Origin: Pegea sp. RAD2-039 | Taxonomy: Eukaryota; Chordata; Thaliacea; Salpida; Salpidae | NCBI GenBank assembly: GCA_034620365.1 | Contig: JAQGEQ010000295.1 | Location: 186,001-250,000, forward strand | DNA length: 64,000 nt | Reading direction: 5' to 3' | Part shown: one piece after another, positions 38,101 through 51,200 of the stretch | Layout of the letters: every line of letters begins with the position of its first letter | Numbering within the stretch: the first letter of the stretch is position 1 | Notes under the pieces: model-generated | Seen by the model: the letters and a program-made list of their open reading frames with translations, nothing else | Told to the model about the DNA's origin: nothing | Database searches by the model: none | Position numbers and translations under genes: made by a program

Positions 38101-41100
38101 TACATATAAGTAGCTTGCGATGGATTTTAAGAATTTATAGATAGAAAACAAATTACAAATCTACAATAATTCTGATATGAAGTTAAAGTTGAAAATATTT
38201 CCTGTTTTACACTAAAATGATTTTTCCCAAAAAAGGTACTTAAGATTTTGAAAATTAAGATCTTTCAACTCTGAAGGCATGTTAAGTAATCGACGTACAA
38301 CATGTATTATAATATAGGCATTTGAATTAAATTATACATTTGACTTTAATGTTGAAAATGAGTTTTGTCGAAAAAATGCAGTATCTATGATATAAAAATA
38401 TTATTGCTCTGTGTGATTACTAATAACTTAATCTTTAGAATGCTAATATTTGACCTCAAAGTATCTTATCAAGTTTATCTTTGCCATAGTAGATATTAAT
38501 TGTGATATTTCTTCGTTTTTTGTTGTATTGTTGTTTTGTTTTAACTTTGATGTAATAAAACATTAATATTTCTACTAAAATCCTTCATTCAACAAATTGA
38601 GCTATATATTAAACATTTTCCATTTGATCTTAAATATCATATGCAGCGGTATTCTGTTGCAAATATAATAAAATTCATATGAAGTTTTGTTGCAATTATA
38701 ATAAATTTCTAGATAATCCAATTTCACCCATTGCATTTACTCAAAGTTGAAAGAAAATATTTCAAAATAATTAATATACAAAAAGATAAATTTATGATTT
38801 AATTTTGTTCCGATTTGTATCTAAAATGCATTTTAATCTTTAGAATGAATTATCTAGACACTGTAGTAACAGTTTGTATTACCATTGGTACAAATCTGCA
38901 GAGTTAAATGATTTATTCAAATTCTCTTTCTCTTCTTTAAAGGGATTAGATAAGACGCTGTTATTTGAGGTTGTTTTCAAATTGTCGTAAACTCCAATAT
39001 TTACAAAAATATCACAAATTAAAAAATAAATTTTGATGAATTGTTATTTTATATTTTAATTTCTTACGAAGAAAACTAAATAATTGCTGCAATGTAAATA
39101 AACTAAGGCGTCACCACCACATTTTCAGCAGTTTGTTGTAAAAATGCTGCTTTGATGAGATATAAAAAATTTCATCTTGTTTGATTATTAATAAATAAAT
39201 CATCAGGTGGTAATTGCTGAATAATCACTGGTACAGGAGAGTATTGCGTCATGTTTAACTTTATTATAGTAAGTGCTTTCTGTTCATGTTAGTAATCAGC
39301 GGTATTTTGTTTTAATTGAAATAGTTTTCTAGAAAATATAAATTTCAGCATAGTATTTAGACAAAGTTGAAAGAAACTGTTTAAAAATTAACAAATAGTT
39401 AATTGATAATACTGAAAGTAAACTCTATGGTTCAATTTGTTCCTTTTTGTATCTTAATTTCTCATTAATTTTTAAATGAAGTTATTTAGACGGCATTCTA
39501 AGACATATTCAAAGTGGTCATATTAGTTGATGTGGAATAATCATCTAAAACATTTTTTATTGAACATAAAATCAAACAAGCTTTAATTTCAGAGAATGAA
39601 AAATTACACCAAAAAAGCTTGACAAAAAATCAAAAGAATCCCATGATGAAAAAGATAAAATCAGTAGAAATTTTGACATATGTATGATAAATGGAATTAA
39701 TTGGTGATTGTGAAACCCTTATAATCTAAGGTCGACTACTACATAATAACAAAATTATATCTTTAAAAAAGTATGATATCAGTATTGTCATCTCCATCTT
39801 CAATTTTTGCTTGAATATTTGATTGATACTTGAATCAGATTACAAGAAGTCAACTTGAAATTTTTTCTCCTAATCTTTCTTCAAATTTTAGGTTTGAATC
39901 AAAGTTCCAGATTTCAATCATCGGCAGGACGGCCTGCAGTTGGCATCACTTGTGTCTGTACATCTTTACTGATGTCAATCAGAGGAAAGCAGATTTGAGC
40001 TAAATTGGTTTCTATAAGACCTGTTAATTAAGCATTATAGTTGCATTCTGACTATCAATCGTGAATTGTTAGAGTTATTCTTCTATTCTTTCTGATTTTA
40101 TAAGAGAGAAACCTTCTGAGAGCATCATATATTATGTCTACTTTAGTTTGAGTTTAGTTTTGTAGACTAACCAATACAAATTTTTGATGTTTAATTCACT
40201 CAATCTAAAAACTAGTTCAATTTAGATGAAATAAACTTATTAAAACAAAACATCAATATAAATTTAACTTTGAAGTGTTTTGAAAAGTCAATATTTTCGA
40301 TCAGCTAATCTTAATCTTCTTATAACTATAAAAAGATAGATTACTTTAGTTGGTAAATATGTAACATAAACATAATAATACGAAAACTAGGCCATATATA
40401 AAATCACTTCAACACTTTTTGAATTTTATTATTAATGACTAGAACCCCAAAAAAAAATTCTATTGTTTCTATTAGTAGTGATATTTAAATTAAAACTATT
40501 TGTTTTTCTGCAGCGTTATCGTTTGGTGTATTTTCAAGCAGCTACTACTCGTTTACTATGTTTAACAAACAATGAATAATTAAAATACTGATAAAATAAA
40601 AATAATGATTTTTTTTTGCTGAACAGCAAAATGTTTGCATACTAAAGATATTTTTGTCCTTTAGAAACCAAAATGTTTTTCAATAGTATATTTAAACCAT
40701 TTATGTAAAAGTACTATCTTCAGTATGTAAACTCCTTTAATTTAGATACTTTGCTTTAAACTTTTAGCTTTCAAGTGGTTAAGTTATCATTTATATTTCC
40801 TTATTTCTACTTTATAGAAAAATAAATTTAGTGTTTATTTTTTTAATATTTCTCACCATTGTTAATATAGTATAATTACTTAGTTATCTGGAATAAGTAG
40901 TTTACCTTAAAAACTGTTATTTAATATTGGGGTAAAAGTCGTAATACATGTTTAAATATTGTTTGTTTATTATATGATTTCAATGATTTAAATGCAGGAT
41001 TTTTATTATATATAATTTCATTTTTAGATAACGTAGTTTTTCTTAAGAGAAATATTTAAATTTATTTAACTTAAGCATCATTGACTATTTTTACATTAAA

Positions 41101-42579
41101 CATATCGTTTTTTAAAACCTTATTGTTTATTTTGCTGTGTTGTTTGTAAGGGTAAGTAATTATTAGGGTATTATTACATTATCCTAATAAACACTTACTT
41201 TGATTTTTCAACATTATAACCTCTACTAGTAGTTAAAAAACCTCAAAAAAATTTATATATCTAATATTTATTGTAGTTTCAAAATATGTTTTTAAATTAA
41301 GTGTGTTCAAATGACTTCAATAATCATTTTAAACAGTTGGTTTTGATAAGCCATGTGTCATTTTATTGTCACTATCAATTATACTTTTTAAAATCAAAAA
41401 CTTTTATTTTTCAGACTTAAAATTTATAGTAGAACCAGAAATAATTGCAGCATCTAGTACCATATTTTAATTTAAAATTATCAACAATTTTTATTAAAAA
41501 AATCATTTGATTTATTTACTCAGTGTAACATTTAGAAGTTAAATCAAATAAAAAATTTATAAGCATTTTTTTTTGTTGATTGCCACTAATATATTTTAAA
41601 CATTTGTATAAGTCATTTATAGAAATCAGAAACAATTATAAAATGATATACAAAATATATGTCTAACTTTTTTAAGAAAATTTTGCTTTTAACATTTCAT
41701 TAAAGCTTTTTGTTTTAATCTTTGACTATTTCTGACACTAATTTTTTATTTGATGTAAAAGTTAAACAATTGAAAATTTGCTGCACAACTTATGATTCCT
41801 ATATAATGCTTTTTTGAAAGTTATTTTAACATAGAATAAACCTAAAGTATAGTTCGTGGTAATCTCAAACAAAAGTAGTAGTTTCTAGAATGGATATTTG
41901 TTAAGTTTTTAAACTCTGTTGAGCTTAATTCTCTGAATCTATCACATTTTCCGAATTATGATGAAACAATCATTAAGTAGATTTTTATTTCTACTATAAT
42001 ACAACAAATTAGATAAAGCAAGTTAATCAAAGAAAAAGTATATGAAAACTTTTTCAAGAACTATTATCTCCTTTTTTCCGGTTTTCTATGTTTTACTCAG
42101 TAATGAAATTGATAGGAAATAAACTGAAGCCGATTAATTTCATTAATTTGCTTTTATCTTATAAAAGTTAGAAGAATAAAAAAGTTTTTAAGTATAAATA
42201 TAATAATATAAGTATAAAAATATGAAGAAAGATGCTTGAAAAGCATAATTTTTCATTACGTAGAATAATAAGTTTTATATATAATGAAGATACAAATAAA
42301 GGAAAAAATATATAACTTATTTCACTTCAGTAATCCCCACACAATATACCAGTGAATACACACAGAAAAATATATGAAAATCATTGAACATTCCTCAGAA
42401 AGTAATTTGAACTGAAAAATCTACGGACAAATCCAATTCAAACAAGTTTTTTTTGGAAAAGTAAAAAATTTTAAAGATTTTTTTTTTAAACGTAATCTAA
42501 AGAGCTTTTTATATAATTATTACAAAATGCTTCATTAAACAGTTGTTTCTGCTACAAAATGTTTTTTATTCTTTTTATT
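35115..42579. repeat. Tandem array unit D (right-most)
   Basis: Starts at the junction (atgaatttgtaaacacc) and loses homology at about 42579 (ttctttttatta), just short of the unit's end. Anchors at 37276, 38641, 39107, 41351 and 42068. It is more diverged than the B/C pair. It lacks about 700 bp that B and C have between the gcgtaaaacatgtatt and aattaaatatacaca motifs, and like A retains the segment after tgttaca (39600-41050), though with its own insertion at about 40670-40960. No coding gene recognised. Confidence 0.78.
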
Positions 42580-43790
42580 ATTTATGCTTCTTTTATTTGT
42601 AAATAACTTAACACGAGGAAATCTTAAACTTGGAAATTACTGCCTGGAAATTAAGTTCAGTATTCAAGTTTTAATCATTTTTAAGTAATAAATAAAGAAA
42701 AAAATGATATTAAAGCAGTAGAACTTGGAAACATCTTGAACATTTTTTGCGAACTGCATACAAAAAAAAAAGTTTGCAAAATAGAAATATGTTTACCAGG
42801 TTGTTTAGGTTCATATTGAGTTCTTTTGACTGTAAAAAGTCCGTGATCATCGACTACTATCGAATTTAAAAATTAACTTTTGATATTCAAAAGTTTGAAT
42901 GTTTTTGGTCTATAGCATATAAGTTTGAATCTATTTAGTTGGTTTCTTGTAATTTTAATCATCTGATGCTGTTCTATTACACTCTATCAATTTGTTGAGG
43001 AAATGAGACTGTTGTGTGCTTAAACAGTTTAATATGAATTTGCTTTACAGCACAAGTAAATTTAAAATGATGATTTTTATAGCGTCACCTTTTTATCTTT
43101 CGTAGCTTTAAAAAGCTATTGCTAGTGAATCCTTGTTGATAGTCCTTGTCGGTTTAATTTAATTGAAAATGAGTCGAAGCCTACCTAAAAACGTTTTTAT
43201 TATTCTAAAATTGGTTTTGAGTGGAAGCTTTTGGAAAACTAACTGGTTATTTTCCTTGTTGCATAGGACCATTTAAGCAACATAAAATTTCAAAATGTTT
43301 CTTAGTCTAGACTTTTAGATACACTAGCACTTCAAGTTTTGAAATAGTTACATGGGTTGTGCTACTTGTTGAAGCCTTTTTTTAATATTTTAAAAATACA
43401 TTGTAAGGTCACAAGACAAATTTTAATTTTTGAAAAAAGTTGCACTGGCAGGATTTGAACCTAGGTTGGTAGAAACATAGTAATTTCCTTAAAACATAAA
43501 GTTTATACCAATTGATTTAAAAATCAAGTTCAGCAAAAAATCAAACAATAAACTGCATTGAAATTTTATTAAACCTTGTAACAGCTAAAGTTATCAACTG
43601 ACCAGCTATTCATATTTTAACTTTCTATACTAACCAATTCTTAATGGTTTCATTAAAATCTTAAACATAGCAAATAATTTTCTTATAGCTGTGAAAATTA
43701 CTAAAAAGCTTAAGAAAACACTCATTTTTACCAGGAAGGTTTTATTTTCACAACTTAAACATTGATAAGAGTTGTTATCCTAGTAAATAC
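42580..43790. other. Unique spacer between array and E2F-like gene
   Basis: AT-rich sequence with no gene. It holds a tRNA-like segment near 43442-43518. An AATAAA for the minus-strand E2F-like gene lies at 43741-43746. Confidence 0.5.
43442..43518 (-). repeat. tRNA-like (possible SINE head) segment
   Basis: On the minus strand it reads TCAATTGGTATAAAC (like a tRNA D-arm/A box) and, about 50 nt on, GGTTCAAATCC at 43451-43461, which fits the Pol III B box GGTTCRANYCC. Stems are poor (the acceptor and part of the T-stem do not pair), so a working tRNA is unlikely; a decayed tRNA or tRNA-derived SINE is more plausible. Confidence 0.35.
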
Positions 43791-44618
43791 TTAAATGTTT
43801 GAAGGTTCACTTGAAGTCATAACATAAATGTCATCACCCTCATATGTAAGCTCGTAGTTGACGAATTTTAAACCATTTTCTAAACAGCTTAAAGAGGAAG
43901 AATCATTTAATTGAGTTTCATCTACAGGCAGGTCAGATTTATCTACTGAATTAGTTTTATCTTTATCAAGGTTGACTTTACAATCTTTAACTAATTCATC
44001 ATTTGCTGACAACATCGTATCTTTTTGATTCTCCGAATTTTGAATATTAGCACCATTTTCTCTGAAAATAAGGTTTTCAGCGGGCCCTTCTTCTAACTTC
44101 AAATCATCATTGTGAGATGCTTCTTCAGAAGAACCTTGCTCAAATCTTACTTTTGTTCCATTTGGAACCTCGATTGCAATCAAGGCCTCACAATCGTTGA
44201 AACATTTAGAGACATCGTCAAATTCAACAAATGCAAGCTTATTTTCATTAGCTTCCTTGATATCCTCATTAAAACGATTTTGCACAACTTTTAACAACTC
44301 ATCAAGGTGTGACTCTTCTTGGTCAAGCAACAGGTTATCAAATTTTAGTGATGCTATCTTAGAAATAAGGTCATCACCTTCAAGTTCACAACCAACCCAT
44401 TTTATACAACTAGAGCCTATTTTTTCAATCAGTCCAACTGCTTCAAGAACACAGGTTACATCATACAAGCGTCTTGGTCTTGGTAATTTCAATTTTTCAG
44501 TAGCTGTTTGAATGTCTAAAATACCACCTCTAGAACTTCTAAGCAAACTTACAAATTTTATTGCTAGTAGCCTCAATGATTTTTCAGACCTAGCCTTTGA
44601 TTCTACTGAATCTGCCAT
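43791..44618 (-). CDS. E2F4/5/6-like transcription factor, single coding exon
   Basis: 275 aa from ATG 44618 to TAA 43791. Residues 10-76 form an E2F winged-helix domain (EKSLRLLAIKFVSLL, RRLYDVTCVLEAVGLIEK, CIKWVG); the EKSL...L.KFVSLL and VGLIEK forms are closest to E2F4/5/6. Residues 80-160 match the E2F dimerisation/marked-box part (ESHLDELL, LAFVEFDDVSKCF, ALIAIEVPNGT). The tail is acidic/Ser/Asn-rich and lacks the LFD pocket-binding motif of E2F4/5, so an E2F6-like repressor is possible. Oddities: no introns, although the neighbouring E2F has one inside this domain, and the usually invariant Asn-Val-Leu-Glu-Gly reads Cys-Val-Leu-Glu-Ala. A possible 5' UTR acceptor (TTTTAG, ending at 44648) leaves room for a leader exon. 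AATAAA follows the stop by about 45 nt. It would bind E2F sites with a DP partner; family certain, subtype inferred. Confidence 0.85.
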   Translation of the reverse strand: MADSVESKARSEKSLRLLAIKFVSLLRSSRGGILDIQTATEKLKLPRPRRLYDVTCVLEAVGLIEKIGSSCIKWVGCELEGDDLISKIASLKFDNLLLDQEESHLDELLKVVQNRFNEDIKEANENKLAFVEFDDVSKCFNDCEALIAIEVPNGTKVRFEQGSSEEASHNDDLKLEEGPAENLIFRENGANIQNSENQKDTMLSANDELVKDCKVNLDKDKTNSVDKSDLPVDETQLNDSSSLSCLENGLKFVNYELTYEGDDIYVMTSSEPSNI

Positions 44619-47600
44619 TTTTGTTTGTTTAAGTCAAAACTTAATACCTAAAATTTAAGAAGATATTAATTGTATCCAAATAAGTATAATGTATAGATAA
44701 GAAAAACAATACATAAAATAAGATAAATATAATCTATACTTTAAAAATATTTTTAAACTTGATTATTATTTATAACATTAAGAAAAGTTTTTCTTTAAAA
44801 ACAAAAAATATTTAACACAAACTGTTTATTTTGAGAAATACTCGACTAACATAAATATTCTAAATCTCAGTTGAAAAAAAAAACAAAATAAAGCTTTTTT
44901 AAGAACCATACAGTTTCAGTTTAAGCAACTTCTGGTCTAACAACAAGTTTAAAAGTAAAGGTCTACAATTTGTTGTAACTTTAACTTTTTTTTGCTTTGT
45001 AACCGTTTTTACATTATATTAAGTAAAACCATTGTTATTTCTCAAAGTACTTGCACAAAAGATGTTATTGTAATAAAGAGAATAATTCTAGCTAATAATT
45101 AAAATAATTACTTTTTCTGAAATATGTTATATTTTGAGTTAAAGTACATTGAAGCATTGATTTGTTGTTATTAGCTGAAACAAAACATCAAATAACAAAA
45201 TATTCTTTAAATTGCCCATAAAAATACAAAAATGTTAGTTTAAACTTTTTTTAATCTTTAAAATTTTATCACTAAATTTTTTTATTTTAACTTTGTGAAA
45301 TAGAAACTGCTAAATGTTTAAAATATAATATATATTTTAGTTTTTGACAATTTAAATTTTGTATAAGTATACTTGGATTATGCAGATTTAAAGTAGATTT
45401 TCTTAATAAAGAAAAACTTCATTATATCACATTAGTTGATTTGCAGATTAAATTTAGTAATTAAAACTGCTTTATGACTTTATTGTTCATAGAAAGTAAT
45501 ATCATGATTAGAATAAGTTTCATTTTGATAAATAGAGCTTCTTAACAAATAGCATTAAACAAATCTCTAAATCAAAGAACTGAAAAAATAAAGTGAAACC
45601 GAGTAAACTAAAATACGAAGCTTTGCTTGATTTGTGAACAGGTAAAAGCCATAATTTAAAAGTTATGACTGCTTTAGCTCTGTAAACTCTACTTAATTAG
45701 CTTTTATAAACATTAGTAGTTTATTGACAATGGTTGTAGTAACTAATCTTTTGTATTAGACTACAATAGAGCAAAACTACCTTTCTAAAGTTATACTTGA
45801 AAATAATAAAAAGTAAACAAAATTAAAGAAAAATGCTAGTCTTTGAAAAACTGCATTAATTGTCAGCATTATCAAATAAAAAAAATTGTTGCCTCCAAAA
45901 ATTATATTCTAAAAATTATATATTAAAAATTATATATTATTACTTCAAAAGGTAATAAATTGGCGACAGTTAAAGTTAGATTAAACTAGAAAAGTTAAAT
46001 AAATTCTATAAATATTCTTGTTAAGCCAAGAAATTCATTAAATGCCATTATTTCAAGATTACTTTTTTGAATAAGAGAAATAAAATTAATTGTTTATAAA
46101 TTTTGCTAGATTAGTGATGAGAATCAATATTTTCTTTATGAGGTACACAATGCCATGCAAAATTGATTTTATTTTTTTAAATCATATAGTGTGAAAAACC
46201 ACAGGGTTTTGTTGGTAAATGTTTATAATTTTGCAAAACTAACGTGTTAAAAGTAAGTCAAAAATAATCCTCATAACACATAGCATAACAACTTTGTTTT
46301 ATATTTTTGAAAAACCTCCGAGTCAAAAATGACATCTGATAACATCTTGACAGGTACTGAAGAAATTTAACTTGTAAGGGATAATTTCGTGTGAAAAAAT
46401 AAAATTCATTCTTGCAGAATACCGACTTTCTACCACTTACAAACAAATTTATCACTATCCTAGTTCATAATAAAACTAGTTAAAAAGTTTGACCCGTTCA
46501 AAAAAATTATTTTTGTTTTGAGTTTATAATTGCAAATTTTTGTCTTGAGTTTATAATTGCAAATTTGTGTACATATGCTAAATTACCATGCGTTAAACGT
46601 GAGAAAGAATAAGTTGTTAAGATAAAAGATTAAACGAAAACTTCAACGAATCTTGATTCTTAAAAGGTCGTAATTTCATAAGTAGAGTTTTGAACTTTTT
46701 ACTAAAAAATTACACTACGGCTTATAATAAGCTGAATGCCACCTCACGAAATAATAATATTAAAATCAAGATTATCCTTCAGTAGGAATTTTGGAAACCA
46801 AAATAATCTTTCTAAAAATCAAAATATAGCGAGACTAAAGTACAGTGTCGAAAACAATAAAAGGATTGAAATCAATTGAATGGTTTATCTCCTAAATATT
46901 TCAATTTTTAGTTTTAAACTCTTGAATAACTTTAAGTCCTTCCATTTATCTTTGTGATCTTTTTACAAATAGGTTTGCCTAGATATTTAACATTGCTTTA
47001 TTACAAACCGTAAAAATTGAATAAAAATTATTATCATACTCCAGTAAGTTTTTAGTAGGTGATAAACTGTTTTTTATAACAGAAATACATCATGAAGATA
47101 AATGCTGAAAACTTACGATTGAAATTTAATATCTTTGAAATCTTAAACTCATAAAAACTAATATATAATTTCAAATTCAGTCTTCTGAATTAAGTCAGAC
47201 TACTATTGTAGTTTTATGACAAATCTGATTGTAGTAAGTTGGATAAAAATAGGTTAAAAACTAAGAGTAGTTAAAAATTGATTGCAATAAAGAATAAAAC
47301 TATAATTTTATGCAAATTCTGATTCAACTCATTTTTCACCCATGATTGTATTTATAAATTTATACTAACAGTCTATACTAACACCAGTAACACTTTTTTC
47401 TCTAATTATTAAGGAAATAGATTAAATTAAAGCTGTTGGACCTACCTTATAGACGTACGATATTTAGATAATTTTCGATTTTGCAGATTAACGTTTAATA
47501 CGCACGATTGTTATGATTACTTATTGATATTAATATATTAATAAATGTCATTAGTTTCGTTTAATGAATTTGTATAACAAACATTTTAATCTACAATCTT

Positions 47601-48291
47601 ATGATAGTTTTAAATTCCAAATTGTAATGAAAATTCTAAGTTATTTTATTTTTATCCTTATAATAAAAGTTATAAAAGCTTATAAAATCAGTGTATAGGT
47701 TTATGAATAAGAAAAACTACATTCCCAACTAAGAAAGACCTTATTGTAGAGAACGTTTTTTTGAAAAATCCTACTAATGTAAAATGCTTAACATTATGTT
47801 TAATTCTAGGAAGGTCATTTATATTTGCACTTTGTTGAATTCGTACAACTTGAACTTGATAGATCACTTTTTGATAAATTTTCATTAAAGACTTTAGTTA
47901 TAATTTAGCTATATCTAATTGCCCAGACTATGCTCTATCTTTAATTTCTTTCTTATTGAGCATTTTGTAGTAGTATGTGATTTCAAATCACTGCTTGCTT
48001 AGATATGAGATTGATTTTTAAGTAAAATTTATTAAATAAAAAATTAAACTGTTAAAGTTAGCTCTAGTATCAAAACTAAATATGCAACAAAACTGGTTGT
48101 ATATTAGATATCAAAGCCACAGATAATCAATTTAACCAGCATTTTATTTACAAAGTATTCCTACAACACAACAAATAAGTTTATTTAGGAAAAACGGAAA
48201 CTTTAAAACTAGATAAGCTTAGATATGTTTACGTTCGAAAAGATGTCTATATGTTCTGCGCATGGCGTTTCTTGCGATATTTTAAACGGCA
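44619..48291. other. AT-rich intergenic region, nothing recognised
   Basis: No exon series or family resemblance. Contains the 5' flank of the E2F-like gene and, at its right end, the probable 3' UTR of the homeodomain/zinc-finger gene (AATAAA on the minus strand at 48180-48185). Short repeats: a 23-bp direct repeat at 46518 and 46545, and a ttaaaaattatata-type repeat at about 45900-45935. Confidence 0.5.
46518..46567. repeat. 23-bp direct repeat, 27-bp period, two copies
   Basis: ttgagtttataattgcaaat plus three bases occurs at 46518-46540 and again at 46545-46567. Probably a simple local duplication. Confidence 0.7.
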
Positions 48292-51200
48292 CTACCACAA
48301 GAAAGCCTTGCCGCTTAAATTACAGACGAAATTTAAATCTTTGGTATGTTCACGTTTGACATGTTGCTGTAATGCATAATCGAATTGAAAGACTTTTGAA
48401 CATAACTTACACTCAAAACGCTTATCATTCTGGTGACTTTTAGCATGTAATTGAAGCTTACACTTCTTATCAGTTGTATCACGATTTTCACAGCCTATTA
48501 TACTTGCATAGGACTTTTCACATTTAGTATATTCATAAGAGTTGTTTTTATTCTCATCATGTTCCTTGTTGAGGTCTTTTAAGGTGTCACTTGAATCATC
48601 ATCTTGTTTGAAGCAATGCCTCTTACATTCACCGTTTGAATGCTTATTCTTGATATGTTCATCAAGAAACTTTTTCAGCTCAAAATGTTGATTGCAGTAT
48701 TTGCATGCAAACGCAGCTCCTACAAATAAACATTTAGTAAAAATTAATCAGTTAATAAAAAAAAACTTACTTTTCAGCTGTGGGTAAATAAACTTATTAG
48801 TATTTAGAATCAATTTTCTTTTTCTAGAACTTGTTGGTATTTCATTTATTGTTGATACCTAAGGAATAAAAATGCATAATACACTTTCAGGAAAATAAAT
48901 CTAGGAAATGTTTGTTACTTAATGGCCCTTTACTTACATAATTAGATGATGATGGACTAGAACCTTGTAAATAATGCTCTTGAGAACTTGAAGAAGCTCC
49001 TATATACAACAGAATAGTTAAATGGTATCAATTATCTGATTTTAAGTTAATAGGATTTTGTAAACTGAACATTAATGTACCAAACTGACATAATTATTTG
49101 TAGTCCAATTCATGATGATAAGTTTAATATTCAGTTCTAATTTTTAGGATAGTACAAGATTTTTACACTAATAATTTAATATTTCTAATAACTCCTGACT
49201 TGCATAAAGAATATAGTGAACAAAATATTATCACCTTCATCAGTACCAGTTTTCACCTTATTTCTTAATCTATATCGATGTTTATTAGGAGCTGAATCGT
49301 CGATGTCAATTGAATCATTTTCATCTTCAGCAACATTAGTTTCAAATTCAGGATTTGAAAAAAAATCAATTTTGTTTTCTGGCAGAAAATAATTTAGATT
49401 AATTTTAACTTGAGTTGCACAAGAGTTTTTACAGTTGATTAAGATTAAATATATACATTATTTATTAATATATTATCATGCGTTGTTTAAGTACCATTTC
49501 GTTTTTTACCTTCTGAAAATACTGCAGATTCTTCTGTGTTGTTGCTATGTAACAGTTTCGATTTATATAATTTCTCGAAAGCTGTCAGCTTCGACTATAA
49601 AGTAAACATAAAAGTAATTTAAACTCAAAATTTAAAAATACTATCTGGGATAATATTAATCAAAATGTCTACAAGACATCAGTACTTAAGCTATATTTGA
49701 TTACGTAAAGTTAACAAAATAAAAAAATATTCTAACTGTGATAAAAATAAAAAGTGTAATATTTAATACATGCAAAAAATATAAACAAAGTTGAACTTAT
49801 CTGAACTTACATCAGTGGCTGTAGACAATGATGCTACAACAAGTTCTTGAGAACTTAAAGAAGCACCTGTACACAATAAATTCAATTTTTTAAACCAGCT
49901 GTACAAAATATGTAATTCTAATCATAAGACCAAAAGTTCTAAGAGTGATCCTCTCTTACAATTTAGGTGATAATTAATTTTTCCATCGAAAAACTTATTC
50001 TTTCAACAAAAAATAGAATGACAAACTACAGCAATTAAAAACTGGTGATTAACCTGTGGTAACACCAGTTATAAATTCTTTTTTATCAAAAAAACTTTTT
50101 TTAATAAGTTATCTAATTAAGAAAAAATAAAAAATTAATCAGTTTCAAGAATTTCAAAACCTTTAATAGCTTCTCTTAATGGTTCGTAAACTTGCTCTTT
50201 CAGTATATGTGGTATATCTGATAGCAGCAAATTAAATGTACTATATTTTTGATGAACTAATTTTAATTAGATTAATTAATTAAAGCTAGAAATTGAATAA
50301 ATATATAGTTAAGCTACATCGTCAATAAAGATTAAATTTCAAAATTGAGGCATGTTCATAAGACTACAATATTTTAATTTTGATATATTATCCAACCAAT
50401 TTCAAAGTACCTTCTTCAGCAACTCGGTCCAATAAATATGTTGTCTGAGATTTTACAGTATTTGTTTGAGACATCATATCATCTGTGCCATTTTTTGTTG
50501 GACGCCGACCACGTTGTTTATTTAGTATGAGAGGAATATCTGTAAGCAGCAAATTGAATAAATTGTATTCTCCAAATGTTTCATAATTAATGAAGAAATA
50601 AAATAAGAAGACTTAAAATATGTTTTGATTATAATATTTGCATCTATCTTTCATTTAAATTCAAAACAAGTATTAATATAAAACAAAGTTCAAGTTATTA
50701 TTATATTGAGATTTCTGAATTCAATTGCTTATATTACTTTCAGGAAATGGTATAAAAACAAGTGAGCTGTTGGCATTCGTTTCCTCAGTCTTGATGTGTC
50801 GCCTGATTTTCCTCATCGTTGGCTATTTAACAAATTAAAAAGTTAAAATATTACGAACCAAACTGTCAAGGGAATTGATTAACTACAAAATATCCAGCCT
50901 CTGGTTAGAAACAAATAACTAGAAGGTAATAAGTATAAATAAACAAACTAAAGATAATTTTTCAATATTTTTTAGAAACTAGTATTTATAAAACCAATGA
51001 TAGTCAATAATAAATAAACACTTAAAAACAGAACATAAATGACAGCTTTAAACTTACATCATCATCTTGGGAAGATAACTCTGAAGAGATTAAATTTGAA
51101 GATGATGGATAGCTCTTGGGAAAACTTTCTGCTACATACAACAAATTTAACTAATTAATGAATTGATATTTAAAACGAACATATTAACAAAAACTACATT

